NCBI GenBank assembly: GCA_963922205.1
Contig: CAWUHX010000362.1
Coordinates: 211,874-275,873 of the forward strand
DNA length: 64,000 nt
Reading direction: 5' to 3'
Source of the DNA: Romanomermis culicivorax
Taxonomy: Eukaryota; Nematoda; Enoplea; Mermithida; Mermithidae
In this document: piece by piece, positions 1 to 10,659 of the stretch
Layout of the letters: every line of letters begins with the position of its first letter
Position numbering within the stretch: position 1 is the stretch's first letter
The notes under the pieces: model-generated
What the model was told of the DNA's origin: nothing
The model's input: the letters and a program-made list of their open reading frames with translations, nothing else
The model's database searches: none
Made by a program: the position numbers and the translations under genes

Positions 1-1277
1 GGTTCCCCATTAACTGAAAATTTCGTACCAAATTGAACATATTTTTTTGACTTTCACTGCGTCTATCATTTTGAATTAAATGCACTATAGTTGCATATTT
101 ATATTTTTTCTGGTTTCTTACATCACGTGTAGGCCAACGTTCTATTTTCATATATTTATGAAAATTCTGGTGTAAAAAAGGTCCAAAGGGAAAACGGTTG
201 GTGTAGCATTATTCCATTTGACGTGGGCTATCGAATGTACTGCAGCATGGACAGTTTCAGTATTTACACTTGGAAATGCTAGGTCGTCAGAACGCTTCTA
301 AAGACCGAATCATAAACGATAGGCCTGTGAACGGAAAAACCACAAAAAATAAATCCGCCCTCAAAATCATTCATACAAAGCTTTTACTGTAAGTTTTTTG
401 TTCAAAAAATCCCACGCGACATATGGCTCAGGAAAAACGCCAAAAATTCGAAATACTTTTGTTTTCCACTCCAAAATATTCCATGTTTTTGTAATTTTCG
501 GCTAAACTAGGTCTCATACAGAAGTGCAAATTCGCTATTTAGCTCAACAATTTTTGTATCAAAAAGTTCCTAATGAAATTTTGAGTAAATTATTTTGAAG
601 ACAGTTTATTTGTGTTTTCATTTGTTGATCCAGCAGCCAATATTGCCTTAAATGCTGTCTTGATATCGTAAACTGAACATTCTGCTGGCAAAAAAATCAT
701 GTCTTATGATCAAGTTGATCATTTATCGATGATCAAAAACCGCAGCGATAAATATTCGGACTTACACCTTCCGTTTCGCGGGATTTAATAGCACTGATTT
801 TGATTCCGGCTGACTATTTTTTACTACAAAGTCGAAAAATCTTTGTCTTTTATAGAATCAGTGCTTGAAAAATAAAAAGTACCACCCACAAAGTCGTTTA
901 CGCATAGTTTTTACTGTAGGAAAATTGACTGAAAAAAATTATATGAATTATTTGAGTAGACTCGCAAATTTCCTATTCTGCGCGACATATGGTAAGTAGG
1001 AAATCGAAAATATCGAATAGTACTTCCTTTCCACTCTCAATATTGACAAACATTTGAAAAAATTGATCGTGGTCACTGGTACAAAAATTTCAGTCGATAA
1101 TTTTCCATGTTCACTTTTTTCTGACTTTAAAGTTTATCCTCTTCAGCCACTTTGAAACATATCAAAGGATCCAACCCCTCCATTAAAAATCGTTCATTAG
1201 AGAGCACAAGCAGCATAAGATGTTCAGTTAGTTCATCAGAGAAAACACCACAAAAATGCAGTGTCAAAATCCTCCTA
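1..1277. other. non-coding, with a dispersed repeat copy at about 20-250
   Basis: I see no gene here. Bases of about 20-250 share order and many words with about 28540-28790, for example the phrases gctgcgtctaccatt/actgcgtctatcatt and aaaacggttngt. This indicates a diverged dispersed repeat in the same orientation. Confidence 0.5.
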
Positions 1278-1285
1278 AAACCAAT

Positions 1286-2546
1286 GGGCCCGTCCCAACA
1301 CCGCCACCATCCCAACTCCGCCACCGTCCCAACTCCGCCACTATCGTGTCCCAACACCGCCACCATCCCAACTCCGCCACCGTCCCAACTCCGCCACCGT
1401 CCCAACTCCGCCACTGTCCCAACTCCGCCACTTGTCCTAACTTTCGCAATCTTTCAAAAAGTTTATTTTTTGTAACGCGTTAAACTTAACCCTTAATTGC
1501 ATGCGGTCGCGACCGAGGTACAATTTTAGCTGCTGTTCAGTGAATTCTGAATATATTTACTCCCAAGCAAGTGGCTAAATGCTATTGTGACCCGATAATT
1601 TGATAAAATACTTCACAGTCATATTTTTCACAGAAATATTTAGAAGTCCTCTATTTTTCTTATATTATTTAATATACGATACGATTCATCAAAATTCGTA
1701 TCTCACCGTAATGGGGCTACCCCTTCACTTGAACATCTTTGTTTAGCCTCTTGTGTTAGTTTTAAGCCCTCGATTGCACTTTTCGATTTCGGAACACAAA
1801 CTGGCAAATGTCCAATAAAAGGATCCGATATGGATCTTCCATTTCGAACAGTATTTCTCGCCGATCCAGCATTTCCATCTTCAGAGCAGAACATGCACAT
1901 ATAATAATGCGATGTTTCATTGTTTGACAAACGTTTAGAACTTTTCTTCCGGGACAGAAAATACAAATCTAGATCATTACGCGCCGCAATTATCACTAAA
2001 TTACTCTTTAATTCCTGATTCATAAAATTTTCAATAGGACCAAAGTCACCCATGATTTGATTACACAAATTCGAATCAATTGACAACAAGAAATGAAAAC
2101 AGATCCGTATGTTTGTATTTTAATGTGCAAAGCACACAGTTATTTTGGTAATATGCTAATGAAGTAAATTCCGGTCTCACGCTCGTTGTTCTATTTTTGG
2201 TTATTTCGGTAAAATCGTTTGTATAGTTAAGTACGACTATACAAACGAAGATTATATAGATATACCATGTATTTATTGCTTTAATGATAATATCAGTTTT
2301 TGCCATCCTATGAATTAGCAATGTCATGTTGTTAAGTAAAAAAAAAACTTTGTTACAAAAAACAAACTTTTTGAAAGATTGCGAAAGTTAGGACAAGAAA
2401 GTGGCGGAGTTGGGACAGTGGCGGAGTTGGGACGGTGGCGGAGTTGGGACGGTGGCGGTGTTGGGACACGATAGTGGCGGAGTTGGGACGGTGGCGGAGA
2501 TGGGACGGTGGCGGTGTTGGGACGGTGGCGGAGTTGGGGCACGATC
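1286..2546. mobile_element. foldback element with minisatellite arms and 8-bp target duplication
   Basis: The left arm (1286-1435) is a GC-rich tandem repeat of roughly 12 bases (cccaactccgccaccgt). The right arm (2399-2546) is its reverse complement. Directly inside both arms lies the same 46-base block in inverted orientation (1436-1482 and 2354-2398), differing at about one base. AAACCAAT stands immediately outside both ends (1278-1285 and 2547-2554), which fits an 8-bp target-site duplication. The 870-base core carries one minus-strand open frame. An 8-bp duplication is typical of hAT-type transposition, but the superfamily is an inference. Confidence 0.65.
1703..2089 (-). CDS. open frame in foldback core, weakly FLYWCH-like zinc finger
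   Basis: This 128-codon minus-strand frame lies wholly inside the foldback element at 1286-2546. The first ATG is at 2053, giving about 117 residues. The middle holds C-x2-C followed by H-x3-C (YMCMFC ... GHLPVC), preceded by aromatic and basic residues. That spacing recalls FLYWCH-type fingers, which nematode genomes often carry in MULE-related elements. No transposase catalytic domain is visible. It could be a captured gene piece, the remnant of an element protein, or chance. I do not recognise a specific gene. Confidence 0.3.
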   Translation of the reverse strand: MLSIDSNLCNQIMGDFGPIENFMNQELKSNLVIIAARNDLDLYFLSRKKSSKRLSNNETSHYYMCMFCSEDGNAGSARNTVRNGRSISDPFIGHLPVCVPKSKSAIEGLKLTQEAKQRCSSEGVAPLR

Positions 2547-2554
2547 AAACCAAT

Positions 2555-3390
2555 AGCTTTACCTAAGCTGAATACCGAGCACATGGAAGAAATATTCACA
2601 GAATGCAGATTACCAGGGATCTTCATAATCTTGCAATGCTGTTGAAAAGAGTGATCATCAACGTGTCTGTTTCATGAAGGAGAAATTTATTGAACAGAAT
2701 TAACGAGCCTTCCATAATGTTGAATGCAAGTATTGTTGCGACTTCGCTGAATCGATCATTTGAAAATAAATGGAGTATAGTAAGCTTATTACTGTAGTCA
2801 ATGGAAAAAATTTCTGTTCACTGAGCGGCAAACAGAACAGCTGAAAGTTTAACTATTTCAATAACCTGGTTAAATGGTCAAAATCTCTCGAGTCTCAAGT
2901 ATAGACGCAGTTCTGTCCAAATTGATAGTTTTTCAACGATTTTTGCCCGTTGTGTCCATTTACTACAAGGTCCCGTTACTCCAAGAATGCTATAAATTTT
3001 TAAAATTGCGATAAGATTGATTAAAATGATAATTTTGCAGCTAATCATTTTAAAAGCGTTTCAATATGCAAATTTGACTCCACTGTACAATGGCTCGTTC
3101 GAATAATTTCTACATTGTGAGTCTAAATGGCAGACACGTTTATTCAGACAACAGGGTGTTCAAAAGTTGTTACAGTCTTTTACCAAAAAAAAATTTAATA
3201 AAAAGATGAAAATTATTTAACTCATAGTTAAAGTTCTTCTTTTTAATTTAAATGACCTGTAATGAACATTATACGGTAACTACATGTATAATTATTCTCA
3301 TTAGCTCTAGCTGACTTTAAAGATACTTTTTTGACAATTAAAAATTTATTACATAATTATGAGAAAATGCAGAAGGCACTTTTCTGCACC
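2555..3390. other. non-coding AT-rich interval
   Basis: No open frame, RNA gene or clear repeat could be supported in this stretch. Confidence 0.4.
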
Positions 3391-3394
3391 CCAA

Positions 3395-3710
3395 CTTCGG
3401 GCGAAAAACTCTTGGGCGCCAGACAGTTCACCACAGGGTCATTTCGGCATCGATCGTTTCGGCGCCAGCTATTTCAATGCCGACCACTTTGGCGCCGGCT
3501 TTTTCGGCGTCAAACTATTTTTCTTATTTTTTTCTTCTGTTTTATTTGTTTTCTTTCTTTTTTATCTTTTTTAACCACCATTTTTCTTTGTATTTGTTTT
3601 TCTTTTGTTCTTTGTTTTTCTCTTGATTTATGTTCATGCTGTTCATTTTTTGTCTTATACTTTACTTTGTATTTGTTTTTTCTTTTTCTGTGTTTTGCTT
3701 AAATGTTTGT
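3395..3710. repeat. short GGCGCC-rich repeats followed by a pyrimidine tract
   Basis: From 3395 to 3515 the words tttcggcgcc and tttcggcatc recur about every 17-20 bases, a GC-rich patch in AT-rich surroundings. From about 3515 to 3705 the plus strand is almost entirely T and C. Open frames across it are low-complexity Phe/Leu/Cys strings and are not credible genes. Confidence 0.55.
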
Positions 3711-3714
3711 ATAA

Positions 3715-4550
3715 GTTGTTATGTTGAAGTACCTACGGGAAATTTTAGCAGATTCATGTAGCATTGTAGGAGTAAGGAGACACCATTTTTTTTTTCAAAA
3801 AATTACATTACTTGGAGTAAATTGATTTATAGGATTACTTGGAGTAACCGGACTCATGGAGTAAGGGGACACACAATCTTTTTGCTTTTCCTTGGACAAT
3901 ATAAATTATGTATCGAATTGAAGCTACTTTTTTGGTTTTCGCTGAGTCTTTTATTCCACATTATAGGAGCAACATTCAGGAAATGAAATGCGTAACCTCT
4001 AAGTATTTATCAAACTTTTATTCCATCAATCATCTTTATAAGATTTTGTTTCAATTTAACTTCGAAATAGTGCGAAAGAATTTCTTTTCATAAAAAAGAA
4101 TAGTCTGGTCTGGTTCGTCTCGCCCATATAATGTCTTTTCTGATGACCTGCGTTTTATGTCACTTTTTCATGACTGTGTCTCAACTACGCATACTAATAT
4201 ATTAATAATGAGTGATCGACTAATGAAAAAGATGCCGCAAGCAAAAATGATACTTCAAAGTTTATCTATATACACTTAATTTTATCATTTGTGATTTCAT
4301 ACTCATTCATTTATAGAAAAGCTTTTTGTTGTTTCAGTGAAACCTAATATCTTAAAAACTTCATTTAAAAATGCAGTTTTTTAATATTTGTGAAATTATC
4401 ATGTACAAAAATACAAAAATATAGTGCTTTAGTGTTCCTCCCATTGAGTCTTCAAAACTCGAACGCAATCGAAAATGTGTAGGAAGAAACGGATTATTCA
4501 CAATAGCATCAGAAATAGATTTTGTCTACTGTAATACTTATAGATGAACT
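3715..4550. other. non-coding interval
   Basis: AT-rich; no gene supported. Phrases such as tggagtaa(gg/cc)gg recur two or three times near 3765-3870. Confidence 0.4.
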
Positions 4551-4554
4551 ATTA

Positions 4555-4961
4555 TTTCTGATACATATCTTACAGTATGATCATATAATATGATGTGCAA
4601 GTACAAATGATGCATGCCTTATAGTATGATCACATAATATGATGCGCAGGTACATTTTATGTACTGCATTGTACCGGAAAGTTCTAGAGGCTTTCACAAT
4701 ATTCTATAATATTCTTCTACATTCTACAATGTTCTAGAAAATTCCATAATTTTGTGTGATAGCATATAAGCCGTGTTGTTTTGTATATTCATTCATTTAT
4801 TTATTGTGCTATTCAGTACTTTGATATTGTATGTTGTGTTAGTTAGCTTTAATAAGCTTAGCTATTTACCAGCTAGTGTTCCAGTTGGATATTTACCAAT
4901 TGTCCCAAGGCTAATCTGTTTTCAACTTAGTCCAGTACTTCAAAAATTTGTTGGAAAAGTC
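4555..4961 (+). repeat. dispersed repeat family A, copy 1
   Basis: This segment is found again, inverted, at about 56565-56970. Shared landmarks in order are a roughly 50-base tandem unit with agtatgatcacataatatgatg, runs of ttctagaa/attctacaatgttctaga, the tail tgtgttagttagcttta and cccaaggctaa. The Harbinger element at 4965-5780 has inserted into this copy, which therefore predates it. Confidence 0.6.
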
Positions 4962-4964
4962 TTA

Positions 4965-5780
4965 GGCCCGTATTTACAATCGCGTGTTAGCGGCGTGTTA
5001 GGCTGACACGGTGTTAAATTTTGGCTAACACGATAGTAACACCGCGCTAAGTTTTATCCCCGTATTCACAATCGCGTGTTAGGGTCGAAAAAAGGAAAAG
5101 TTAACACGGCCTTCTAAACCTGCCCCCTACCAGTTTTAGCGGCGTGTTAGCAGTAGTCTGTTTGTTAATTTTTTCAACTGTCATGGATATTATTGACCTA
5201 TTGGATCATATTGATGAAAATGAAGAAATAGTACATCATATTCGTCACTTTCAGGATAGGGCCAATCCATTTGAGGGCTACGATGACGTTACCTTTAAAT
5301 CAAGATACAAATTGTCGAAAAATGGTGCCCGAGACTTGATTACGCTTCTCCAGGATCAATTAGAAAATTCTGGTCGAAATCATGTGATTCCTCCAGCACT
5401 CCAGGTTAATACAAAATCATAAGTTTTATTCATGGAAATTAACCGCTCATGAAATGACTGTTCAAACTCATAGATACTGAAAAAAGCTGGAATTGTTGAA
5501 AAATCTTGTTGACATTGACCACAATGTTCATTTTTTCCTGTTATATCCTTTTTCATATTAAAAAACATGCTTCAGCTTATTCTGCCACCCTGTTACAAAA
5601 GTAACACAGTGATAACGAAAGTAACACGGTGGTAACACGGTGTTGGCTAACACAGACTTAACACGCTATTGTGAATACGAGGTGATACTTGACACGGTGT
5701 TAGCTCGATCGCTGTGTTAGCCAACACGGTGTTAAGTCCTAACACCGTGTTGACTTAACACGCGATTGTGAATACAGGCC
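4965..5780. mobile_element. truncated PIF/Harbinger DNA transposon with TTA duplication
   Basis: The left end reads GGCCCGTATTTACAATCGCG and the inverted right end reads GGCCTGTATTCACAATCGCG. Sub-terminal regions on both sides are rich in the word taacacggtgtt in both orientations. TTA flanks the element at 4962-4964 and 5781-5783, the 3-bp TWA target typical of PIF/Harbinger. At 816 bases it is too short to be autonomous. It retains only the first transposase exon (5183-5404). Confidence 0.85.
5183..5404 (+). pseudogene. Harbinger transposase (HARBI1-like) first exon only
   Basis: Seventy-four codons from an ATG at 5183 to a CAG|GT splice donor at 5404/5405. The frame contains FQDRANPFEGYDDVTFKSRY, then LSKNGARDLITLL and RNHVIPPALQ. 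This matches the conserved N-terminal block of PIF/Harbinger transposases (a helical region beginning NPFE, followed by RLSK and IPPxLQ). The DDE nuclease domain that should follow is absent: within 180 bases the sequence passes into the right terminal region. The element is therefore defective and would depend on transposase made elsewhere. The frame is intact, which suggests a recent deletion or use of the donor in a chimeric transcript; the second point is inference. Confidence 0.75.
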
Positions 5781-5783
5781 TTA

Positions 5784-6413
5784 ATGTTTGTGATGTTTTT
5801 TTGCACTAAATCTAAAAATCTTCACTAAAAATTAATGTTCAAGGTATGTTTTTTACTTCAAGTTTGGTTTTGTATTTCGATGCAACCATAGAATACCAAA
5901 ATTCCGGTTGATTTCTGCAGCCAGATGCTTGAAGAATACAGCGAAAAGTAGGAATTGGAAAGTCAAGGAAAGGGTGTAAGCAAAAGTTTAATAATCATTA
6001 TTGGAATCATATAACAGCTATTTTGAGGAGCATGCATGCAATGCAATAGTGCAATAGAGTAATGTTACACTACCATTTTTCCCTATCGATATTCTTTTTA
6101 CTGAACCATCAATGAGTTGTGAAAAATCTCAGAAACTTAGCCCGTTCCCTATCTCAGCAACCACTGGAGCAAATTCGAAGAAAAAAACATGCATTCATCT
6201 ATGGTTCATCTCAAAAACTACATTAATGTTTACAGACAATCCATCTATCCAAAGTTTCTGTAATACGTAATTCAAAATTTCAGGAAAGTTTGAAAAGTAC
6301 TCTGTAGCAATGTAGTCAGACGTTTCTCAGAAGACATGTTTTCTTTATATAACATGGTTCTATCGAATGTTAGAAATCTTATTAACAATTTTATCAGCAC
6401 GAGTTTACCTGAA
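5784..6413. other. non-coding interval
   Basis: No gene, RNA or repeat structure could be supported between the Harbinger element and the telomeric tract. Confidence 0.4.
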
Positions 6414-6602
6414 TTAGGCTTAGGGCTCAGCGCTTAGGCTTAAGCTTAAGCTTAGGCTTAGGCTTAGGCTTAGGCTTAGGCTTAGGCTTAGGCTTAGGTT
6501 TAGGCTTAGGCTTAGGCTTAGACTTAGGCTTCAGCTTAGGCTCAGGCTTAGACTTAAGCTTAAGCTTAGGCTTAGGCATAGGCTTAGGCTTAGGAACCCT
6601 AG
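6414..6602 (+). repeat. interstitial telomeric repeat (TTAGGC)n, degenerate
   Basis: About 30 units of TTAGGC run on the plus strand, with variants such as TTAAGC, TTAGAC and TTCAGC at both ends and a purer core around 6452-6525. TTAGGC is the nematode telomere repeat, so this is direct evidence for the lineage. Unique sequence continues on both sides, so this is not a chromosome end. Only a short trace of the opposite strand motif (GCCTAA, three units) occurs elsewhere, near 32100. Confidence 0.9.
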
Positions 6603-6672
6603 GCGATGAAATTGTTAATAAGATCCGAATGTTACTGTAATAACTGGATGTTTATATATTTTGTGGTTTCAG

Positions 6673-6738
6673 GCCAAATCTTCTATTGTCTTGGTCATTT
6701 ATGCCAATCCTGTGTGAAGAAGGCGCTCTGTAGAAATG
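6673..6738 (+). CDS. isolated candidate exon with RING-finger-like residues
   Basis: A 66-base stretch lies between a good acceptor (gtggtttcag, ending 6672) and a good donor (gtaagtatag, from 6739). The only fully open frame reads QIFYCLGHLCQSCVKKALCR. It resembles the C-x-H-x2-C-x2-C centre of RING fingers (typically CGHxxCxxC), but with one residue fewer between His and Cys. I could not find neighbouring exons with the first Cys pair or the final CPxC. It may be the relic of a duplicated exon or part of a gene whose other exons I did not recognise. Confidence 0.3.
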
Positions 6739-6983
6739 GTAAGTATAGAATCATACCATTTGCTACAAACTATGGAGTATGTTCCATTCCAGAGTTTATG
6801 CTTTGGAAACGTTCCCACCTAAGGAGAATGCAACCGGCATCAACTGAAAATTATTATATCCCGTAGAATATGTCTACAGTAACAATTAAGCTCATTAATC
6901 AATAAAAATGGAAAAAAGTTATGCAAAAACGAATCCCAAATTGTGTTCGCCCATTTTAGGAATGGGATGGAATCGCTTAAAAA

Positions 6984-8534
6984 TCACGAAAGTAACATTT
7001 TCTTCAACCAAGAACGTTTTCTTCTCCTCCTTCTACCTCCACATAGGGCGCAAGGGGACAAAACTGCAGGGCTCAAAAGAGGCGGCGACAAAACCACGGG
7101 AGACAAAACCTTGGGCGATAGAATAGTCGGGTTCAAAGCTGATGGCACCAAAATAACCGGCGTTATGACGTAGGGCGTCAAAATTGTGGGCGACAAAAGA
7201 AAAGGGTGCAAAATACTGGGACTTAGGACCAAAACGGCTAAAATTACGGGCGAGCAAGCTTTGGGTACAAAAATCAACGGGTTCAAAACCAAAACGGCCA
7301 GCATGAAGGGGAAAAAGAATTTGGGCGATAAAATCAAGGGGCTGAGGATCAAGGCGCCGGCTGTGAATGTGCCAAAAGCCGAAGGGCATAGGATGATGTA
7401 TTGGGACAAGAAAGTGACATGAACTACCACGGAGCCGAACGATGCATGCATGAAGCAGCCTTTGGCCAAGGTTCGTTTCGACCTATGATGAAGCGAGTTG
7501 TTGCCGTAATGACCCCGGGCCATATTCCAAATGGACTCCTCTAACACCGACTCCAAAAAATTTTCGTCCCCCGATAATTTGGTCGTCGTATAATCGCGGT
7601 GGCCCAAAAAATGCATTTGAGCCTTATCCAAAAAAGTATAACCCTTGGAGCCCATTTTACGCAATTGGTCATCGTGCAACATGCTGTAGAACTTCCGAAT
7701 TTTGGTCAATGGTTTTTCGTCATGTAAACCGTAATTTTTGATCAATTCTCGAACGGTCACATTCCACGTTTCTTCCACAATGCCGCGCCTCATGGCCATG
7801 GTCGCTTGTTCCAAAAATTGGAGCCAGGAATCTTTTTCTTCACGGGGTAGAGATTCCAGGACTTTTGGTAATTGCAAAACGGCTTTGTCGTCTTCGTAGA
7901 AGCTAAAAACGTCGGGCGATAAGATGGACGACGGGTCCTCGTATTTGTCTTTGGTAATGGGCATAAATCTGGGAGATAGGATCCTAGGCGAAGCTCTATT
8001 CTTCACGTTGATGGACATTTTCTTGGCCATTCCCCAAAGAAAGTTTGATACGTAATTGGATATGAATTGAGGATCTTCGATCGATTGTTGATTCGTGTCA
8101 ATATGCTCGGGAAAGGCGGCTTCTAGATCGATTTCGTCCGTTTCTAAGGCTTTCCTCAGTGTTTGTACATTTTTGTCCAATAATTTCATATAATCCACGG
8201 TAGTATTCGTTTTTGGAACAAATTTTCTATCATCATTGGAAAATAAAGTGAATTTTCGTCTTTTTTTGACGAAATCCGAATTTGGACCTTTTTTCGTTCT
8301 CAAAAGTCGAACTATACATCTAGCGTAGGAAGGTATAGTTTGATCGCGCGATATACATTTTTGAAATTTCGATTTGATAATCGTAGAATGATTTTGCAAA
8401 TGATTCGATGCCAATAAATTCAAAAGATTGTGCATCGCTTCTTCCTGGGTATCATTTTGGTCGAAAGCATTATTTGGGCAAATGATTATCCCTATAATGA
8501 GAAGACTATAAACTATTAATGCCCCAAAAATGCT
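6984..8534 (-). CDS. MLT-10-like moulting-cycle protein (DUF644 plus proline-rich repeats), gene A
   Basis: One long exon on the minus strand. The 483-residue frame starts at the Met codon at 8435, but the reading frame stays open upstream to 8534 and there encodes a hydrophobic run (ALIVYSLLIIGIIIC). That run looks like a secretory signal, so the true start probably lies on an upstream exon I could not place. From Met 8435: helical N-terminal region, ILSPRFMPI at about 152-160 and LSPDVFSFYED at 172-182 (hallmarks of the nematode MLT-10/DUF644 family), a furin-like RSKR site at 318-321, then about 20 pentapeptides with Pro every fifth residue (362-461), ending in CALC and an Arg/Lys-rich tail. 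MLT-10 relatives are secreted and act in the moulting cycle; the exact role here is inferred. Gene B at 29733-31250 is a close paralog in the same orientation. Confidence 0.8.
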   Translation of the reverse strand, partial: SIFGALIVYSLLIIGIIICPNNAFDQNDTQEEAMHNLLNLLASNHLQNHSTIIKSKFQKCISRDQTIPSYARCIVRLLRTKKGPNSDFVKKRRKFTLFSNDDRKFVPKTNTTVDYMKLLDKNVQTLRKALETDEIDLEAAFPEHIDTNQQSIEDPQFISNYVSNFLWGMAKKMSINVKNRASPRILSPRFMPITKDKYEDPSSILSPDVFSFYEDDKAVLQLPKVLESLPREEKDSWLQFLEQATMAMRRGIVEETWNVTVRELIKNYGLHDEKPLTKIRKFYSMLHDDQLRKMGSKGYTFLDKAQMHFLGHRDYTTTKLSGDENFLESVLEESIWNMARGHYGNNSLHHRSKRTLAKGCFMHASFGSVVVHVTFLSQYIILCPSAFGTFTAGALILSPLILSPKFFFPFMLAVLVLNPLIFVPKACSPVILAVLVLSPSILHPFLLSPTILTPYVITPVILVPSALNPTILSPKVLSPVVLSPPLLSPAVLSPCALCGGRRRRRKRSWLKKMLLS

Positions 8535-8564
8535 TCACTATTGAGCCAATGAAGGTTACTTATA

Positions 8565-9295
8565 CAGGGTAAGCTAAAAATAGGCGACCAGTGCTGACTT
8601 CTATAACTTTCGAATGAATGATGCGGATTGATTCATTAGAATCTCCTATTTGTCTTTGTTATAAGATCCAATATTGATGCTCCTAGCCTTTAGGGTTTTC
8701 ACATAAACAGAAATTTGGTAAAAAAGTAGTCATTTTTCAAAATCTAAAAGTTGTGAATAAACAGTCAAACAGTCTGTCAACTGGATCAGCCAAACTTTGC
8801 GTGATCTTTGGAAACCTGACTAATGCGCTCGAATTCTCGAGACTATAATGCACTTGATCATTCCGTTTGGAAGGCTTTATAGGAAATCGTTTTTGAAAAG
8901 CCAATCCGTGACTTTGATCATCTGAAGGAAATGATTTTGTGGTTTGGGGATCGACTTGATGGAAGCAAAATCAATTCTGCCATTGACCAGTTCGAAAAAT
9001 GATTAAATTTAGTGGTGAAACAGAAATTAAGACACATTAAAACGGTCCTCTTGTAGTTTTCGGCTGTTTCATGGTTCTTATGATTGGATCTATTTTACTT
9101 TTCCTGTTATAAAACTTTCAATTTTTTTATTTGCAAAAAAAATATTTTTGGTTCTTGTCAGTCAATATTTAAGCTACATATCTTGCTGAAACTTCGCAAT
9201 TTTTAGGCCAGATGTTTTATATATCGACGTCTGCAAAAAAAGTTTCATTCGGTAACTATGAAGGTCAGCACCAGTTGCCTTTTTTGGCTCATCTA
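8565..9295. mobile_element. defective mariner-like element, copy 1
   Basis: The left end begins tacagggtaagct and includes ggcgaccagtgctgact. The right end, reversed, includes gatgagccaaaaaaggc and ctggtgctgacc. These form inverted repeats of about 55 bases. Similar ends occur at 28853/29610 and 31831. TA precedes the left end (8563-8564). The core retains the last part of a mariner transposase (8832-9056). At about 730 bases it lacks most of the gene. Confidence 0.7.
8832..9056 (+). pseudogene. mariner transposase C-terminal remnant
   Basis: Reading from 8832: NSRDYNALDHSVWKAL, a stop codon, then EIVFEKPIRDFDHLKEMIL and DRLDGSKINSAIDQFEK, another stop, and a tail ending HIKTVLL. This matches the end of Tc1/mariner transposases, where the third catalytic Asp lies in a motif like NSPDLNPLDYSVW. 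Two in-frame stops and loss of the N-terminal helix-turn-helix and first two catalytic Asp residues show it is dead. A shorter copy of the same tail lies on the minus strand of the second element, around 29140-29230. Confidence 0.8.
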
Positions 9296-9299
9296 CAAA

Positions 9300-10650
9300 T
9301 TATCATCTATCTGTGTATCAGTTGAAACTCGACGAGTATTTCGATTTTTAATATTGCCAAAGGAATCTATCCAAGGGTAAATTGTGAAATTGCGACATTC
9401 TATATTGTGTTCGATAGTCCACATGTTATGGAGTAATATTACAGTAACCGTTTTTCAGCTAGACTTTCTTTAAAATAAAATTTTCATGAATGTAGTAATA
9501 GTGAAAACTGTGTATCCACGGGGGTATAATTGATGAGTGAAGAATGCATTTGATATATCTTCTCGAAAGTGTAATAAAGATCATGTGACTAATCACCGAC
9601 CTCTAATAGTTTATCAAATACGCTTTTAAGAAATTCGGGCTTTCTTTATACAGAAATTTTCATAAATGCCTATACTTGATCTAGCAAACCTCAAGAGATA
9701 TAAACATGCAGCAAGTCACCTAAAGAGGAGGAATGCACTGTGGCATGCGCAAATTCAGAATTTACCCTTGAAAACATACGGTCTCCATGCCGTCAAGAAC
9801 ACAAACCTTAGGATTCAAGACTTTCGGACCCCAGAAACAGAAAAGGCTTGCATTTTTCGACGATGAACATAGTCTATCTCAGAGGTTATGCAGATTAGCC
9901 TGAAAGTCGATACAAACGGAAACGACGCCAATTTGCATGGGCGATGAGCATGAATTGACCGTTTTTTCATGATTTTGGTTTATGTGTATTTTTACGATAG
10001 AAAGAGTGATCAAGACCAGCTATTATTTTATCACTTTGTTATTTGTATTTTTGTGGAATTATTAACTCAGAAATACAACTTCCCCTGCCGACTGGACATT
10101 TGCATATTACCTTGCAGCCGAGGGAATGCAGATTAGAACCCAGATCTCAGGAGCACCACCCACCTGACCTCTCGGTATAACCCTTTGATTGGAAGTCTTT
10201 GAGCTCAGAGAGTGTCAGAGCTATCTGCCGTTCAATTGAACTGAAGCAGGGGATTTATTGTTGAGATTGGAACAGGCCAAACTGTTGCACCCTATTTCTA
10301 CCACAGGATTCGTCCTGAATAGGGGAAGTAGTGGAGTAGCGATTAGGTCCTTTCATTCTCTACCGTAACTAAATTACCATTTCGACGAATTACATGCAAG
10401 GGGATTATCGTCATACACCACTGCCGATGGCACTTTTTTGGATTTATGATCTTGTCCGTGGCATGTTCGGCTTCTCCAGATGTCGGGATAAAAAATTTTA
10501 ACCCTGTCCGAACTTTCTTGGAAATTTTTAGAAAACTGTATCATTTCTGCTTGATTTTTCTAGTGAACCTAAATGCTCAGAGCTGACCCAAAAATGACGA
10601 AAATGTTCCAAAACTTTTTTTAAACGTTTCTCAGCTTGCTGATTTATTTT
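9300..10650. other. non-coding interval
   Basis: No recognisable gene. A 66-codon frame at 9666-9866 has no family resemblance and no clear splice context. Bases 10080-10400 are less AT-rich than their surroundings but show no structure I can name. Confidence 0.4.
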
Positions 10651-10659
10651 TGACGTGTC

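Noticed and set aside
1152..1483. Pro/Thr/His-rich frames over the minisatellite arm at 1286-1435 and its mirror at 2324-2626
   Set aside because: These are tandem repeat translations present in three frames, located in transposon arms.
7033..7422. Frames on the plus strand and in another minus frame over the repeat half of MLT-10-like gene A
   Set aside because: The 15-base periodicity of the proline repeats keeps other frames open. The same artefact appears at 29938-30216 over gene B. The family match lies in one frame only.
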